From assembly GCF_003002895.1 (NCBI RefSeq), contig NZ_PVTI01000017.1:1-64000 (forward strand): a stretch of 64,000 bases of DNA, given 5' to 3'. The notes beneath the pieces are model-generated. The model ran no database searches, was not told the DNA's origin, and saw only the letters and a list, made by a program, of their open reading frames with translations. This DNA comes from Knoellia remsis. Its GTDB lineage: Bacteria > Actinomycetota > Actinomycetes > Actinomycetales > Dermatophilaceae. A program made the translations under genes and the position numbers. Each line of letters starts with the position of its first letter. Position 1 is the stretch's first letter. Shown here piece after piece: positions 42,903 to 52,222 of the stretch.

Positions 42903-44717
42903 TCACGTACGGGTGAGGACGACCGCGCTGTAGGGGCCGACGGTCACCGCGCCGCTCTGGTCGCAGCCGTCCATCGCCGGACCGGACGCCTCGACGTCGA
43001 AGGCGTCGACACCCCCGAACTCCGGCGCATAGAGGGGCGAGTCCGAGTTGAACCGCACCGCCCAGCGACCCGGCGCCGGCAGCCCCACGGGCAGGTCGCG
43101 CAGGACGGCCGTCGAGAAGTTGAGGACGACAACGGTGTCGTCGTTCGCCCCTCCCTCGTCCCAGCGGTGCAGGACGATGACCTTGGCGGTGTTGTCGACG
43201 CGCAGCAGGGTGGAGCCGGCGCCGCGCAGGCCAGCACTGACGCCGTCGGCGTTGCGGCGCAGCCGGATGAGGTCGCGGTGCAGGGCGACGATGCCGGCGT
43301 TGCGCTCGGATTTGCCCCAGTCGAGGGCGACCGAGTCGTCGAACCACCGGTCCTCGAGGAACTCCTGCCCCTGGAAGAGCATCGGTATGCCGGGTGCGCA
43401 CATCACGGTGACGAAGCCGAGCGCTGCGCGCTTCTTCGCGGCCCAGGAGCCGGCGTCCCCGGGAGCGACCGCCTCGGGGAGGCGGGTCTTGCCGTTGGCG
43501 ACCTCGTCGTGCGACTCGGTGTAGATGATCCGCGAACCGGCCGCCCCGCGCCCCTCGCCGAGCAGGGCCCGGCCGACGGCGTCCATGTCGCGGTGCTCGT
43601 CGCTGAGCTGGACGAGCGCGTCACGGACGGGGTGGACGAACCCGGCGTCCCACTGCGCGTCGAACCCGAGCCCGCCCTCGTCGGCCGGCTCGGTGACGGT
43701 CGGGTCGCTCTGGTTGTCCTCGGCGATGATCAGCTTCCATGGCTGCCGGCCGTGCAGGTCTCCGGTGAGCCAGCGCAGGTAGTCGGCGCCGCCGGGCAGG
43801 GCCGCGCCGGGGTCCCACGTGCCGCCGGTGACGGAGCGGATGTAGTTCGTCGCGTCGAACCGGAGCCCGTCGACCCGGAACTCCTCCAGCCACAGCGCGG
43901 CGCTGTCGCGGAGGAACCCGCGCACCTCGGGGCGCCCGTAGTCGGGGCGAGTGTCGCCCCACGGGGTGTCCGCACGCCAGTCGTTGTAGAAGTAGATGCC
44001 GCCGCCGTCGTTCTCGTACCAGCCGTCGAAGCGCCACAGGTCGAGGTCGGAGGGGCCGATGTGGTTGTGCACGACGTCGACGACGACGGCCATGCCGTGC
44101 TCGTGTGCCGCCTTGATGAACGCCTTGAACGCGTCCGGTCCGCCGTACCCGGACTCGACGGCGAAGAGGTGACTCGGGTTGTAGCCCCACGAGATGTCGC
44201 CGGCGTACTCGAACGGCGGCATGACCTGGATGACCGAGACCCCGAGGTCGCGCAGGTGCGGCAGGCGCGCCGCGGCGCTCTCGAAGCTCCCCCGCTGCGC
44301 CCCATCACCACCGAAGGTGCCCACGTGCAGCTCGTAGATGACCACGTCGTCCCAGGACGGCATACGGAACTGCACCCCGCCCCAGTCGAACGATGACGGG
44401 TCGTACACCACGCAGTTGCCGACCGAGCTCGTCATCTGACGGGCATAGGGGTCGGCGCGCCACAGCACCTCGGACCCGGTGTCGACCTGGAAGCGGTACT
44501 CCGCCCCCGGCGTCACACCCGGGACGTGCGCCGACCACGTGCCCGAGGACCCGTCGCCGTCGCGCTCGAGCTGCGGGTTGTTGCCGCTGTCCCACCCGTT
44601 GAAGCTCCCCGTCACCCAGACATGGGTCGAGTTCGGTGCCCACACCCGGAAGGTGACCCCGCCGTCGACGGGCACAGCGCCCATTCCGGCGTGGGGCGAG
44701 GGCGCGGTGAAGTCCAT
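42903..44717 (-). CDS. GH13 alpha-amylase family protein, branching-enzyme-like
   Basis: This 604-residue protein has an N-terminal CBM48/E-set domain (VTFRVWAPNSTHVWVTGSFNGWD) and a GH13 barrel: DVVHNHIGPSDLDLW, nucleophile in VDGLRFDATNYIR (near 286), general acid in LIIAEDNQ (near 332) and the final Asp in YTESHDEVANGKTR. The motif set and the alpha-amylase C-terminal domain resemble glycogen branching enzymes (GlgB) and trehalohydrolases more than amylases. TAGGTT seven bases before ATG 44717 indicates a leaderless start (TTG 44726 is an alternative). It could work with the GlgC-like enzyme at 15.8-17.0 kb. Confidence 0.83.
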   Translation of the reverse strand: MDFTAPSPHAGMGAVPVDGGVTFRVWAPNSTHVWVTGSFNGWDSGNNPQLERDGDGSSGTWSAHVPGVTPGAEYRFQVDTGSEVLWRADPYARQMTSSVGNCVVYDPSSFDWGGVQFRMPSWDDVVIYELHVGTFGGDGAQRGSFESAAARLPHLRDLGVSVIQVMPPFEYAGDISWGYNPSHLFAVESGYGGPDAFKAFIKAAHEHGMAVVVDVVHNHIGPSDLDLWRFDGWYENDGGGIYFYNDWRADTPWGDTRPDYGRPEVRGFLRDSAALWLEEFRVDGLRFDATNYIRSVTGGTWDPGAALPGGADYLRWLTGDLHGRQPWKLIIAEDNQSDPTVTEPADEGGLGFDAQWDAGFVHPVRDALVQLSDEHRDMDAVGRALLGEGRGAAGSRIIYTESHDEVANGKTRLPEAVAPGDAGSWAAKKRAALGFVTVMCAPGIPMLFQGQEFLEDRWFDDSVALDWGKSERNAGIVALHRDLIRLRRNADGVSAGLRGAGSTLLRVDNTAKVIVLHRWDEGGANDDTVVVLNFSTAVLRDLPVGLPAPGRWAVRFNSDSPLYAPEFGGVDAFDVEASGPAMDGCDQSGAVTVGPYSAVVLTRT

Positions 44718-44786
44718 GCCGGACAACCTAAGAGGTCCGAGGCGCGAACGGGTGGACGGTCCGCGTCAAGCCGCTCGGGCAGCGGT

Positions 44787-44829
44787 CCGCGGCGTGGCGG
44801 TGAGCGCGCCCACCCCCGCCACGCCGCGG
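44787..44829. repeat. Perfect 14-bp inverted repeat in a divergent promoter region
   Basis: CCGCGGCGTGGCGG at 44787-44800 has a perfect inverted copy at 44816-44829, with a 15-base spacer. It lies in the 286-base gap between the GH13 gene and the LuxR-type regulator, which holds no gene. It may be an operator or a cruciform/hairpin. Confidence 0.55.
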
Positions 44830-45003
44830 ATCGTTCACGAACCCCCCTTCAGGCTCGTGACACGTCGATGATCGTGCGGCGCCGGCCGCGAGTCGAGGCG
44901 TGTGGCGAGAGCCAGCCGACCCCCTTGACGGCCCCGGACGCGGTTGCTATTGGAGAATTCCTCCGACAAGAGCGATCACACCGACCACATCGTGGGGAGG
45001 ACC

Positions 45004-45708
45004 ATGTCGGACGCACGACAGGTGGCGCTCGCGCTCCTGGCACGGATGAACGAAGTGGCCCACCCGGGTCGCCCACTCCCCGACGGCCTCGCCCTCTTCG
45101 GGATCGGGCACGCGGAGGTGACGCGTTCACTCGTCGCCCTGGAGCAGCGGACCCGGCACTCGGCGTGGAACATCCATCCGCAGCCGAGCTTCGACCCCGA
45201 GGACGGCGCCTACGAACTCGACCGACGCTCTCGCGAGCGAGGCCTCGATCTCCGCATGATCACCCCACCGCGGACCCTGCGCTTCAACCCCTTGCTCACG
45301 TCGCTGTCCCCGAACCTGCTCCTCGGCCCGGCGATGTTCCGGCTGCTGCTGCTCGACCGCACGATCGCCCTGCTCGACGGCCCGCCCATGCCCGACGGCG
45401 AGACGACGTTCTGGATCGTCACCGGTGGCAGCCTCCTCGAGGACTCGATCGCGCTGTGGGACGCCACCCTGCGCGAGTCCCGGCGCGCCGTGCCCGAGGG
45501 CTCGCCGCCACCCCTCGACCGGCGCCAGCTCGAGGTGGCCCGCGGCGTCTGTCTCGGCAGGACCGACGCCGCGATCGCCCGGCAGCTCGGGATCTCCCAG
45601 CGCACCGTCGCCCGGGACGTGGCCGCCATCCTCGAGGTCACCGGAGCGCGCTCGCGCGGTGAGGCCATCCTCAACATGCTCGGCCGTGGCCGACAGAGCC
45701 GGACCTGA
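45004..45708 (+). CDS. LuxR-type HTH regulator
   Basis: This 234-residue regulator has a C-terminal HTH LDRRQLEVARGVCLGRTDAAIARQLGISQRTVARDVAAIL (residues ~176-215), followed by GARSRGEAILNMLGRG. The middle part (SRERGLDLRMITPP..FNPLLTSLSP) resembles TrmB/phospholipase-D-like effector domains of actinobacterial regulators. GGGGAGGA upstream of ATG 45004 is a strong ribosome site; an extended frame to 44944 is less likely. A tandem paralogue follows 12 bases later but is interrupted. Confidence 0.82.
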   Translation: MSDARQVALALLARMNEVAHPGRPLPDGLALFGIGHAEVTRSLVALEQRTRHSAWNIHPQPSFDPEDGAYELDRRSRERGLDLRMITPPRTLRFNPLLTSLSPNLLLGPAMFRLLLLDRTIALLDGPPMPDGETTFWIVTGGSLLEDSIALWDATLRESRRAVPEGSPPPLDRRQLEVARGVCLGRTDAAIARQLGISQRTVARDVAAILEVTGARSRGEAILNMLGRGRQSRT

Positions 45709-45720
45709 GCGAAGCGTCCG

Positions 45721-46425
45721 ATGTCCGAGGCGCTCCGGTTGGGCTACGCCCTCAGGAACGACGCCGTCGCGGCGGTGTTGTCCGGCGAGGCTGCCGCGCG
45801 GGGGTTGCGTCCGTTCGGCATGGGTCAGGGCGAGATCATGGCCCGGCTGGCGCGTGTCGAGTAGCACACCCATCGTTCGGCGTGGAACATCACGCCCCGC
45901 AACATCTTCGACCCCGACGACACGAGCTTCGACCTGGACCGCCGCTCGAGGGAGCGCGGGCTGGACATGGGCTTCATCACGTCGGCTCGGACCATCCGGA
46001 TGCACCCGCTGCTCACGTCGCTGAGTCCTCGGGTGCGCGTGGGACCCTGCGCGCTGCGACTGGTCATCTCGGATTCGCGACTGGCGGTCATGGAGGGTCC
46101 CGACCTCGTCGACGGCCGGACCATGGCCTGGGTGGCGGCGGGTGGCGAGTTCCTCGAGCGTTCCCTCGAGGCCTGGCACGCTGCCCTGGCCGAGTCCGAG
46201 CCGGCGCTGCCGCCGCGAACGGACCCGCCTCTGGACGCCCGCCAGCTCGAGGTCGCCCGGCTGGTCTGTCTCGGGTCCACCGACGCCGCGATCGCCCGGC
46301 AGTTGCAGATATCCCGGCGCACCGTTGCCCGTGACGTCTCGGCGATCCTCGACGTGACCGAGGCTCGCTCACGAAGCGAAGCGATCCTCAACATGCTGGG
46401 TCGGGGCCATCACAGCCGCAGCTGA
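45721..46425 (+). pseudogene. Paralogous LuxR-type regulator with an amber stop
   Basis: The frame begins ATG TCC GAG at 45721 and aligns along its whole length with the preceding regulator: SAWNI, LDRRSRERGLDMGFITSARTIRMHPLLTSLSP, and LDARQLEVARLVCLGSTDAAIARQLQISRRTVARDVSAIL. Codon 48 (45862-45864) is TAG where the first copy has CAG (EQ-T-H-SAWN). A single C-to-T change explains it. The remainder stays open and well conserved, so inactivation looks recent, or an internal start (ATG 45967) gives a DNA-binding fragment. Confidence 0.82.
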
Positions 46426-46428
46426 ACC

Positions 46429-48357
46429 TCACTCATCGGGGTTCGTCCGTATGCCGTCCGCGTGCGGTATGCCGTGTGCGGCCAGGAGCGCATCGCTCGC
46501 CTTCTCGCTCACGAGGTAGACCGCGGAGGCGATGAAGAACCCGGGGATGTCGGGGAAGACGCCGGCGTCGACGACGCGCAGGCCGTCGACCCCACGGACC
46601 CGGAAGTCGCCGTCGAGGACGGCGCCGGGGTCGTCGTCGCGGCCGATACGAGTCGTGCCGCAGGCATGGTGGCCCCACGCCTGCGCCCTGACGAACTCGC
46701 CGAGCTGCTCGCGGGTCTGCACATCGGCGCCGGGGACGAGCTCGCGGGCGACCTTGGCGTCCTCGAGCCGGGAGAGGATGTCGCGGGCGACCTCGACACC
46801 TTCGACGACGCCTTCGAGGTCCTGCTCGGGGCTCCCGTCGCCCTCGCCGAAGTAGCGGAAGGCGATGTCGGGGACGTCGGTCGGGTCGGCCGAGCGGAGG
46901 CTGACCGAGCCGGCGCGGTTCGTCGTGTGGCCCTTGAGGACGAGGACGGAGACGAGGTTGCGTTCGGCGACGGCGTCGCGGGCGTAGCCGGGATAGTAGC
47001 CGCGGAAACCGATGGGCAGCGCGAAGATGATGAGGTCGGAGTCGGGCTGCGAAAGGGCCTGTGCTGCAGTCGATCTCGTGACGAGAGCGGCGAGGGATCC
47101 GTTGGTCGAGTAGGGGCCGCCGGCGTCGTCGCGCCATTCGGTGAAGAGCGGGTCGTCGCTCTCGGCCTCGGGGTCGTCGGGGACGTCGAGGGCTGATCCG
47201 GCGAAGATCGGGTAGTCGCGGTCGAGCTCGGCGACGAGGGACACCTCGTAGCGGTCGTGCAGGTTGGACCCGACACCGGGAGCGTCGACCCGGACCTCGA
47301 TGCCGTGCTCGCGCAGCTGCTCGGCCGGGCCGACGCCGGAGAGCATGAGCAGCTGCGGGGTGTTGAAAGCGCCACCGGCGAGGATGACCTCCTTGCGGGC
47401 GCGAATTGTCCTGCGCTGCCCAGCCGCAGGCTCGGGTGAAGCGCTCTCGTGGAGCGGGCTCGCGGCATACGCATGCGGTTGGTCGAGGTACTCGACCCCG
47501 ACGGCGCGGTCGCCCTCGAACACGACCCTCGTCGCGAGGGCGCCGAGCCGCACCTGCAGCCGGTCGGGGTGGCGGGCCATGACGTCCTCGACCCGCTCAC
47601 GCGAGCCGTTGCGGTGCCCGTCGCGCACGGCCACGGGGATGAAGCTCATCCCCTCGAAGTCTCCGGGAGTGTCGGCGGCGTTGACGTCGCGCGGGAGGGA
47701 GATGTCGTCGGCGATGCCGAAGCGGGCGCGGGCGGTTCGTTCGATGGCGCCGATGATGTCGAGGAACATCGGCTCGCGCCCGCCGACCTCGGGGTTGGCG
47801 CGGGTCGTGCCGAGCCAGCCGCCGTGACCGTGGGCCGCCTTGGTGTCGCGGGTGGCCTCGTCGTCGCCGGGGAGGGGTTCGGCGTCGACGCCCTGCCAGT
47901 CCTCGATGCGCTGCCACCGTTCGCGCATCGCGTCCGGGCCCCAGGACGGGTCGCCGGTGAGGTCGGCGAGACGCTGCCAGTCGCTGTCGTGCGGGAGGAT
48001 CGTCACCATCGCGCTGACGGCGGTGCTGCCGCCGAGGGTGCTGCCGCGCGGATAGAGGACGCCACCGCGGTCGGCGACGAGCTTGTCGTCGGCCTGCTGC
48101 TGCGCGTCGTCGTCCCAGTGGCGAACGAAGAAGTCCCAGCGCAGGTCCGCGTCCTCGCTGGCGTAGGCCTGCATGATCGGGATCGAGTAGTAGGGGCAGG
48201 CGTGGTCGTCGCCGGCCTCGAGGATCACGACGCTGTGGCCGGCGAGGGCGAGGTTCGCGGCGAGCGGGCCGCCCCCGGCTCCCGATCCCACGACGACGAA
48301 GTCGACCTCGTCGTAGATCTCGTCAGCGGGCTGACCCGCAGCATCGGCGCTGCTCAT
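46429..48357 (-). CDS. GMC family oxidoreductase
   Basis: This 642-residue FAD enzyme has the N-terminal dinucleotide motif FVVVGSGAGGGPLAANLALAGHSVVILEAG, the GMC signatures GSTLGGSTAVSAMV and ILAGGAFNTPQLLMLSGVGPA, and the C-terminal catalytic WGHHACGTTRIG and FPDIPGFFIASAVYLVSEKA. Members oxidise alcohols such as choline, glucose or cholesterol. The substrate is not clear; it is somewhat distant from choline dehydrogenase BetA. AAGGTGGGGG precedes ATG 48357. It ends three bases from the pseudogene on the other strand. Confidence 0.87.
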   Translation of the reverse strand: MSSADAAGQPADEIYDEVDFVVVGSGAGGGPLAANLALAGHSVVILEAGDDHACPYYSIPIMQAYASEDADLRWDFFVRHWDDDAQQQADDKLVADRGGVLYPRGSTLGGSTAVSAMVTILPHDSDWQRLADLTGDPSWGPDAMRERWQRIEDWQGVDAEPLPGDDEATRDTKAAHGHGGWLGTTRANPEVGGREPMFLDIIGAIERTARARFGIADDISLPRDVNAADTPGDFEGMSFIPVAVRDGHRNGSRERVEDVMARHPDRLQVRLGALATRVVFEGDRAVGVEYLDQPHAYAASPLHESASPEPAAGQRRTIRARKEVILAGGAFNTPQLLMLSGVGPAEQLREHGIEVRVDAPGVGSNLHDRYEVSLVAELDRDYPIFAGSALDVPDDPEAESDDPLFTEWRDDAGGPYSTNGSLAALVTRSTAAQALSQPDSDLIIFALPIGFRGYYPGYARDAVAERNLVSVLVLKGHTTNRAGSVSLRSADPTDVPDIAFRYFGEGDGSPEQDLEGVVEGVEVARDILSRLEDAKVARELVPGADVQTREQLGEFVRAQAWGHHACGTTRIGRDDDPGAVLDGDFRVRGVDGLRVVDAGVFPDIPGFFIASAVYLVSEKASDALLAAHGIPHADGIRTNPDE

Positions 48358-48384
48358 GCCCCCACCTTGCCATCCACGCCAGGG

Positions 48385-49788
48385 TCAGGGGTGGGTCATG
48401 TCCTCCGGGACGACCCACTCGTCGAACTGCTCGGCCGTGACGTCACCGGACGCGAGCGCCGACTCGCGCAGGCTGATGCCTTGCTTGTGCGCGTTCTTGG
48501 CGATGGCGGCGGCCTTGTCGTAGCCGATGTGCCGGTTGAGGGCGGTGACGAGCATGAGGTTGGACGTCAGGTTGGCGTTGATCCGCTCGGTGTTGGGCTC
48601 GATGCCGCGGGCGCAGTGCGCGGTGAACGAGCGGCAGCCGTCGCTGAGGAGGCGGATCGACTCGAGCACGGCGTGTGCCATGACCGGCTTGTAGACGTTG
48701 AGCTGGAAGTTGCCCTGCGACCCGGCGAAGGCGACCGTCGCGTCGTTGCCGAAGACGCGCGTCGCGACCATGGTCAGCGCCTCGGCCTGGGTCGGGTTGA
48801 CCTTGCCCGGCATGATCGAGGAGCCCGGCTCGTTCTCGGGGATTTTGAGCTCTCCCAAGCCATTTCGTGGCCCGGAGGCGTACCAGCGGACGTCGTTGGC
48901 GAGCTTCATGAGCACGCCGCCGAGGGTGCGCAGGCTCGCGCTGAGGGTGACGAGCGCGTCGTGTGCGGAGAGGGCCGCGAAGAGGTTCGGGGCCTGCCGG
49001 AACTCCTGTCCGGTCTCGGCCGCGATCTTCGCCGCCGCGAGCTCACCGAACTTCGGGTGCGCGTTGAGGCCCGTCCCGACCGCAGTGCCACCGATGGCGA
49101 GCGCGCGCGCCGCGTCCACGGCATACGACACTGCGTCCATCGCCTCGTCGATCTGCGCGACCCAGCCCCCGAAGACCTGCCCGAGCGTCACCGGGGTGGC
49201 GTCCTGGAGGTGGGTGCGGCCGACCATGACGACGTCCTCGTATGCCGTGCGCTTCTCGTCGAGGACCGTGCGCAGCTCCGCGACCGCGGGCTCGAGCCGC
49301 TCGACGACGTCGAGGACGACGGCGATGTGCATGGCGGTGGGGAAGGTGTCGTTGCTCGACTGGCCGCGGTTGACGTGGTCGTTGGGGTGGACCGGTGTCT
49401 TGGAACCGCGTTCGCCGCCGGCGAGCTCGATGGCGCGGTTGGAGACGACCTCGTTGGTGTTCATGTTGGACTGCGTGCCCGACCCGGTCTGGAAGACGAC
49501 GAGCGGGAACTGGTCGTCGAGGTCGCCCCTGATGACGTCGTCGGCGGCGCGGACGATGAGGTCGGCGACGTCCTGCGGGAGCTCGCCGAGCTCGCCGTTT
49601 GCCTGGGCGGCGGCCTTCTTGAGGATGCCGAGGGCCCGGATCATCGGACGCCCCCAGACGAAGGTGTCGCGGCCGATGTCGAAGTTCTCGATGCTGCGCT
49701 GGGTCTGCGCGCCCCAGTACGCGTCGGCCGGGACCTCGATCGTCCCCATCGTGTCGGACTCGGTGCGCGTTGCCTCGCCGTTCGCCAT
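48385..49788 (-). CDS. fumC: Fumarate hydratase class II
   Basis: This 467-residue TCA-cycle enzyme interconverts fumarate and malate. Active-site motifs [49 protein letters not shown] and the fumarase/aspartase signature [13 protein letters not shown] are all present, and the length is normal. ATG 49788 has CATACT six bases upstream and no ribosome site, so it is probably leaderless. The leader and first codons (MANGEA) are nearly repeated at the gene just upstream. Confidence 0.95.
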   Translation of the reverse strand: MANGEATRTESDTMGTIEVPADAYWGAQTQRSIENFDIGRDTFVWGRPMIRALGILKKAAAQANGELGELPQDVADLIVRAADDVIRGDLDDQFPLVVFQTGSGTQSNMNTNEVVSNRAIELAGGERGSKTPVHPNDHVNRGQSSNDTFPTAMHIAVVLDVVERLEPAVAELRTVLDEKRTAYEDVVMVGRTHLQDATPVTLGQVFGGWVAQIDEAMDAVSYAVDAARALAIGGTAVGTGLNAHPKFGELAAAKIAAETGQEFRQAPNLFAALSAHDALVTLSASLRTLGGVLMKLANDVRWYASGPRNGLGELKIPENEPGSSIMPGKVNPTQAEALTMVATRVFGNDATVAFAGSQGNFQLNVYKPVMAHAVLESIRLLSDGCRSFTAHCARGIEPNTERINANLTSNLMLVTALNRHIGYDKAAAIAKNAHKQGISLRESALASGDVTAEQFDEWVVPEDMTHP

Positions 49789-49830
49789 GACACCAGTATG
49801 CGCGTGTCCGCAACACGCAAATCCGGCCCC

Positions 49831-50178
49831 TCAGGTCGTCGGGACCCGGCCCTCTTCGATCTCGCGGACCCACCGATCCATGAGCTCGTCCGGTGTGACG
49901 CGCGGCGGCAGGACGGTGCGGGTGATGATCTTCGGCGCGCCGAGTGGCCCGGTGTCCTGACGCACTCCAACCTTCCACCTCGGGCGAGCAGCCCTCCTGA
50001 GGAGGCGCCCGAGCGGCGCGACGACATAGGCCACGGGGTTGGAGATCGGGTCCGGCCCCGCCTCAGTGCGGAGCAGGGCACAGGTGGGTACGGCGACCAC
50101 CGTGAGCCGGCGCCCGTCCGGAGAAGTCGCCACGACCTCCCGACGCCACCGCTCAGGCCGCGCATCGCCGTTTGCCAT
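49831..50178 (-). CDS. Hypothetical protein sharing the fumC leader
   Basis: This 115-residue protein begins MANGDARPERWRREVVATSP and ends DELMDRWVREIEEGRVPTT. It has a beta-rich first half (RLTVVAVPTCALL) and a C-terminal helix. No family is recognised. The bases from about 12 before the ATG through codon 6 nearly duplicate the fumC start (CATACTGG..., MANG-D/E-A), including the -10-like CATACT, so it appears to use a copied promoter and start. It lies immediately upstream of fumC on the same strand, 42 bases away. Confidence 0.65.
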   Translation of the reverse strand: MANGDARPERWRREVVATSPDGRRLTVVAVPTCALLRTEAGPDPISNPVAYVVAPLGRLLRRAARPRWKVGVRQDTGPLGAPKIITRTVLPPRVTPDELMDRWVREIEEGRVPTT

Positions 50179-50240
50179 GGCGCCAGTATGCGCGGCCTTC
50201 GACCTGCCCCGGTGGGCGCCCGGAGGCACCCTTGTCTCTT

Positions 50241-50290
50241 CACGTCGATGACGGATAAGTGTTCGTACACACCTATTCGTCATCGACGTG
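50241..50290. repeat. Long near-perfect inverted repeat in a divergent promoter region
   Basis: CACGTCGATGACGGATAAGT (50241 on) pairs with 50269-50290 at 20 of 22 positions with a six-base loop; one mismatch would be G-U in RNA. It lies between divergent genes (start codons at 50178 and 50367), so it is an operator, a mobile-element remnant or a leader hairpin, and not a terminator for either gene. Confidence 0.65.
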
Positions 50291-50366
50291 CGTCGCCGCC
50301 CCGCGGTCTTGCCGTTCCTCGGATGGGGTGATGCACGACAATGGGGCGCATGACCGAGGCAGTCCG

Positions 50367-51167
50367 ATGACCCAGCCGCAGCCGATCGAGTCCTGGCTCA
50401 CCGATATGGACGGCGTGCTCGTCCACGAGGAGCACGCCATACCCGGCGCCGCCGACTTCATCGCCGCGCTGCGCGAGTCGGGCCGGCCGTTCCTCGTCCT
50501 GACGAACAACTCGATCTACACCGCCCGCGACCTGCGCGCCCGCCTCCTCGCGAGCGGCATCGACGTGCCCGAGGAGGCCATCTGGACCTCCGCGATGGCG
50601 ACCGCGCAGTTCCTCGCCGCCCAACGACCGCAGGGCACGGCATACGTCGTCGGCGAAGCCGGCCTCACCACGGCACTGCACGACGTCGGCTACATCCTCA
50701 CGAGCCGCCACCCCGACTACGTCGTCCTCGGCGAGACCCGCACCTACTCCTTCGAGCAGATCACCCAGGCCATCCGGCTCATCGAGAAGGGCGCCCGCTT
50801 CATCGCCACCAACCCCGACCCGAGCGGCCCGTCGACCGAGGGCAAGCTGCCCGCCACCGGATCTGTCGCCGCACTCATCTCGACGGCGACGGGCCGCAAG
50901 CCCTACTTCGTCGGCAAGCCGAACCCGCTCATGATGCGCAGCGCCCTCAACCAGATCGACGCGCACTCGGAGTCCACCGTCATGATCGGCGACCGCATGG
51001 ACACCGACATGGTCTCCGGCCTCGAAGCCGGCCTGCGCACGATCCTCGTCCTCACCGGGTCGACGACGCCGGAGATGGTCGAACGCTTCCCCTACCGGCC
51101 GACGGCGGTGATGGACTCCATCGCCGACGTGGTCCCACTCGTCGAGTCCGGGGGGCCGATCGGATGA
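50367..51167 (+). CDS. HAD-IIA family sugar phosphatase (NagD-like)
   Basis: This 266-residue HAD hydrolase has motif I WLTDMDGVLVHEE (DxDG), motif II VLTNNS, the cap region, Lys in FVGKPNPLMMRSAL and motif IV VMIGDRMDTDMVSGLEAGLRTILVLTG. It probably dephosphorylates small sugar or nucleotide monophosphates. GAGG eight bases before ATG 50367 supports this start over an upstream extension. Its stop overlaps the next gene (ATGA). Confidence 0.9.
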   Translation: MTQPQPIESWLTDMDGVLVHEEHAIPGAADFIAALRESGRPFLVLTNNSIYTARDLRARLLASGIDVPEEAIWTSAMATAQFLAAQRPQGTAYVVGEAGLTTALHDVGYILTSRHPDYVVLGETRTYSFEQITQAIRLIEKGARFIATNPDPSGPSTEGKLPATGSVAALISTATGRKPYFVGKPNPLMMRSALNQIDAHSESTVMIGDRMDTDMVSGLEAGLRTILVLTGSTTPEMVERFPYRPTAVMDSIADVVPLVESGGPIG

Positions 51168-52222
51168 GCGCACCGCACCGTGTCGGTTTGCCGGACCTTG
51201 CCGGTATGCCGTCCGGCTGGCATGCGCGCGTGCCGTCGCCGGACGACGTTCCGGCGCTGGTGGACCTCGCCGAGGCGCACCAGCGGGCGGTCAAGGGCTC
51301 GGCCTCGGTCGACGCCGCGACGGTCGAGAGCAACGTCGCCGGGACGGGTTCGTGGACGCGCCAGCAGGTCGTCGTCACCGACGGCGACGGTGCGGTGCGT
51401 GGCTGGGCTGCGGTGCACGACCGCGCGGCCGGGAGGACGCTCGTCGAGGTGACCGTCGCCGTCGACGAGCTCAGCGCGGCCGACGCGAACGCCCTCGCCG
51501 CAACGCTTTTCGCGTGGGCGGAGGAGGTGGGGCTCGACATCGCGGCCGGCCGCGAGCTCGACGGCACGCAGCTCGACTCTGGGGCGTATGCCGCGGATCC
51601 GCGCCAGCGCGGCTGGCTCGCCGCCGCGAGATACCGGCAGACGCGGACCTGGCTGCAGATGTCCCGGCCAGTGACTTCGGCGGAGGCGCGCGACGGGGCG
51701 CTCCCGGCGCCGCGCGACGGTGTGACGATCCGGCGGGTCGCCAAGCACGAGAACGGAACCCCGGTCGCCGCCGACCTCCAGACCGTGCACCGGATGCTCG
51801 AGGAGTCCTTCGCCGACCACTTCAACAGCTATCGCGAGTCCTTCCCCGAGTTCCTGTCGCGACTGCGCGAGGACCCCGGTCACCGCTGGGATCACTGGTG
51901 GATCGCCGAGGTCGAGGTCGACGGCGAGATGGTGCCCGGCGGTGCGCTCGTCGGGACGATCCTGCCGCCGGATGCCTCGGGTGCTGGTGGCAGCTACGTC
52001 GACTACATCGGCGTGCACCGGCTGGCTCGCGGGCGCGGGGTGGCGAAGGCGTTGCTGCACACCGTGATTCGTGACGCCGCCGAGCGTGGGCACAACCGCG
52101 TCGGGCTCGAGGTCGACGCCGACTCCCCGACCGGCGCCGACGGGCTCTACCTCTCGATGGGGTGGACCACGTCCTACAAGACCGAGTCCTGGCACCGCGA
52201 CGTCACGACGCCGACGACCTGA
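51164..52222 (+). CDS. Tandem-GNAT acetyltransferase
   Basis: This 352-residue protein has two GNAT modules. The N-terminal one is degenerate (ARVPSPDDVPALVDLAEAHQR...VRGWAAVHDRAAG). The C-terminal one is active-looking (DYIGVHRLARGRGVAKALLHTVIRDAAERGHNRVGLEVDADSPTGADGLYLSMGW). The layout resembles mycothiol synthase MshD but lacks enough signature to assign it. It is co-translated with the HAD phosphatase. Its last 49 bases overlap the 3' end of the convergent chelatase gene. Confidence 0.83.
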   Translation: MSAPHRVGLPDLAGMPSGWHARVPSPDDVPALVDLAEAHQRAVKGSASVDAATVESNVAGTGSWTRQQVVVTDGDGAVRGWAAVHDRAAGRTLVEVTVAVDELSAADANALAATLFAWAEEVGLDIAAGRELDGTQLDSGAYAADPRQRGWLAAARYRQTRTWLQMSRPVTSAEARDGALPAPRDGVTIRRVAKHENGTPVAADLQTVHRMLEESFADHFNSYRESFPEFLSRLREDPGHRWDHWWIAEVEVDGEMVPGGALVGTILPPDASGAGGSYVDYIGVHRLARGRGVAKALLHTVIRDAAERGHNRVGLEVDADSPTGADGLYLSMGWTTSYKTESWHRDVTTPTT

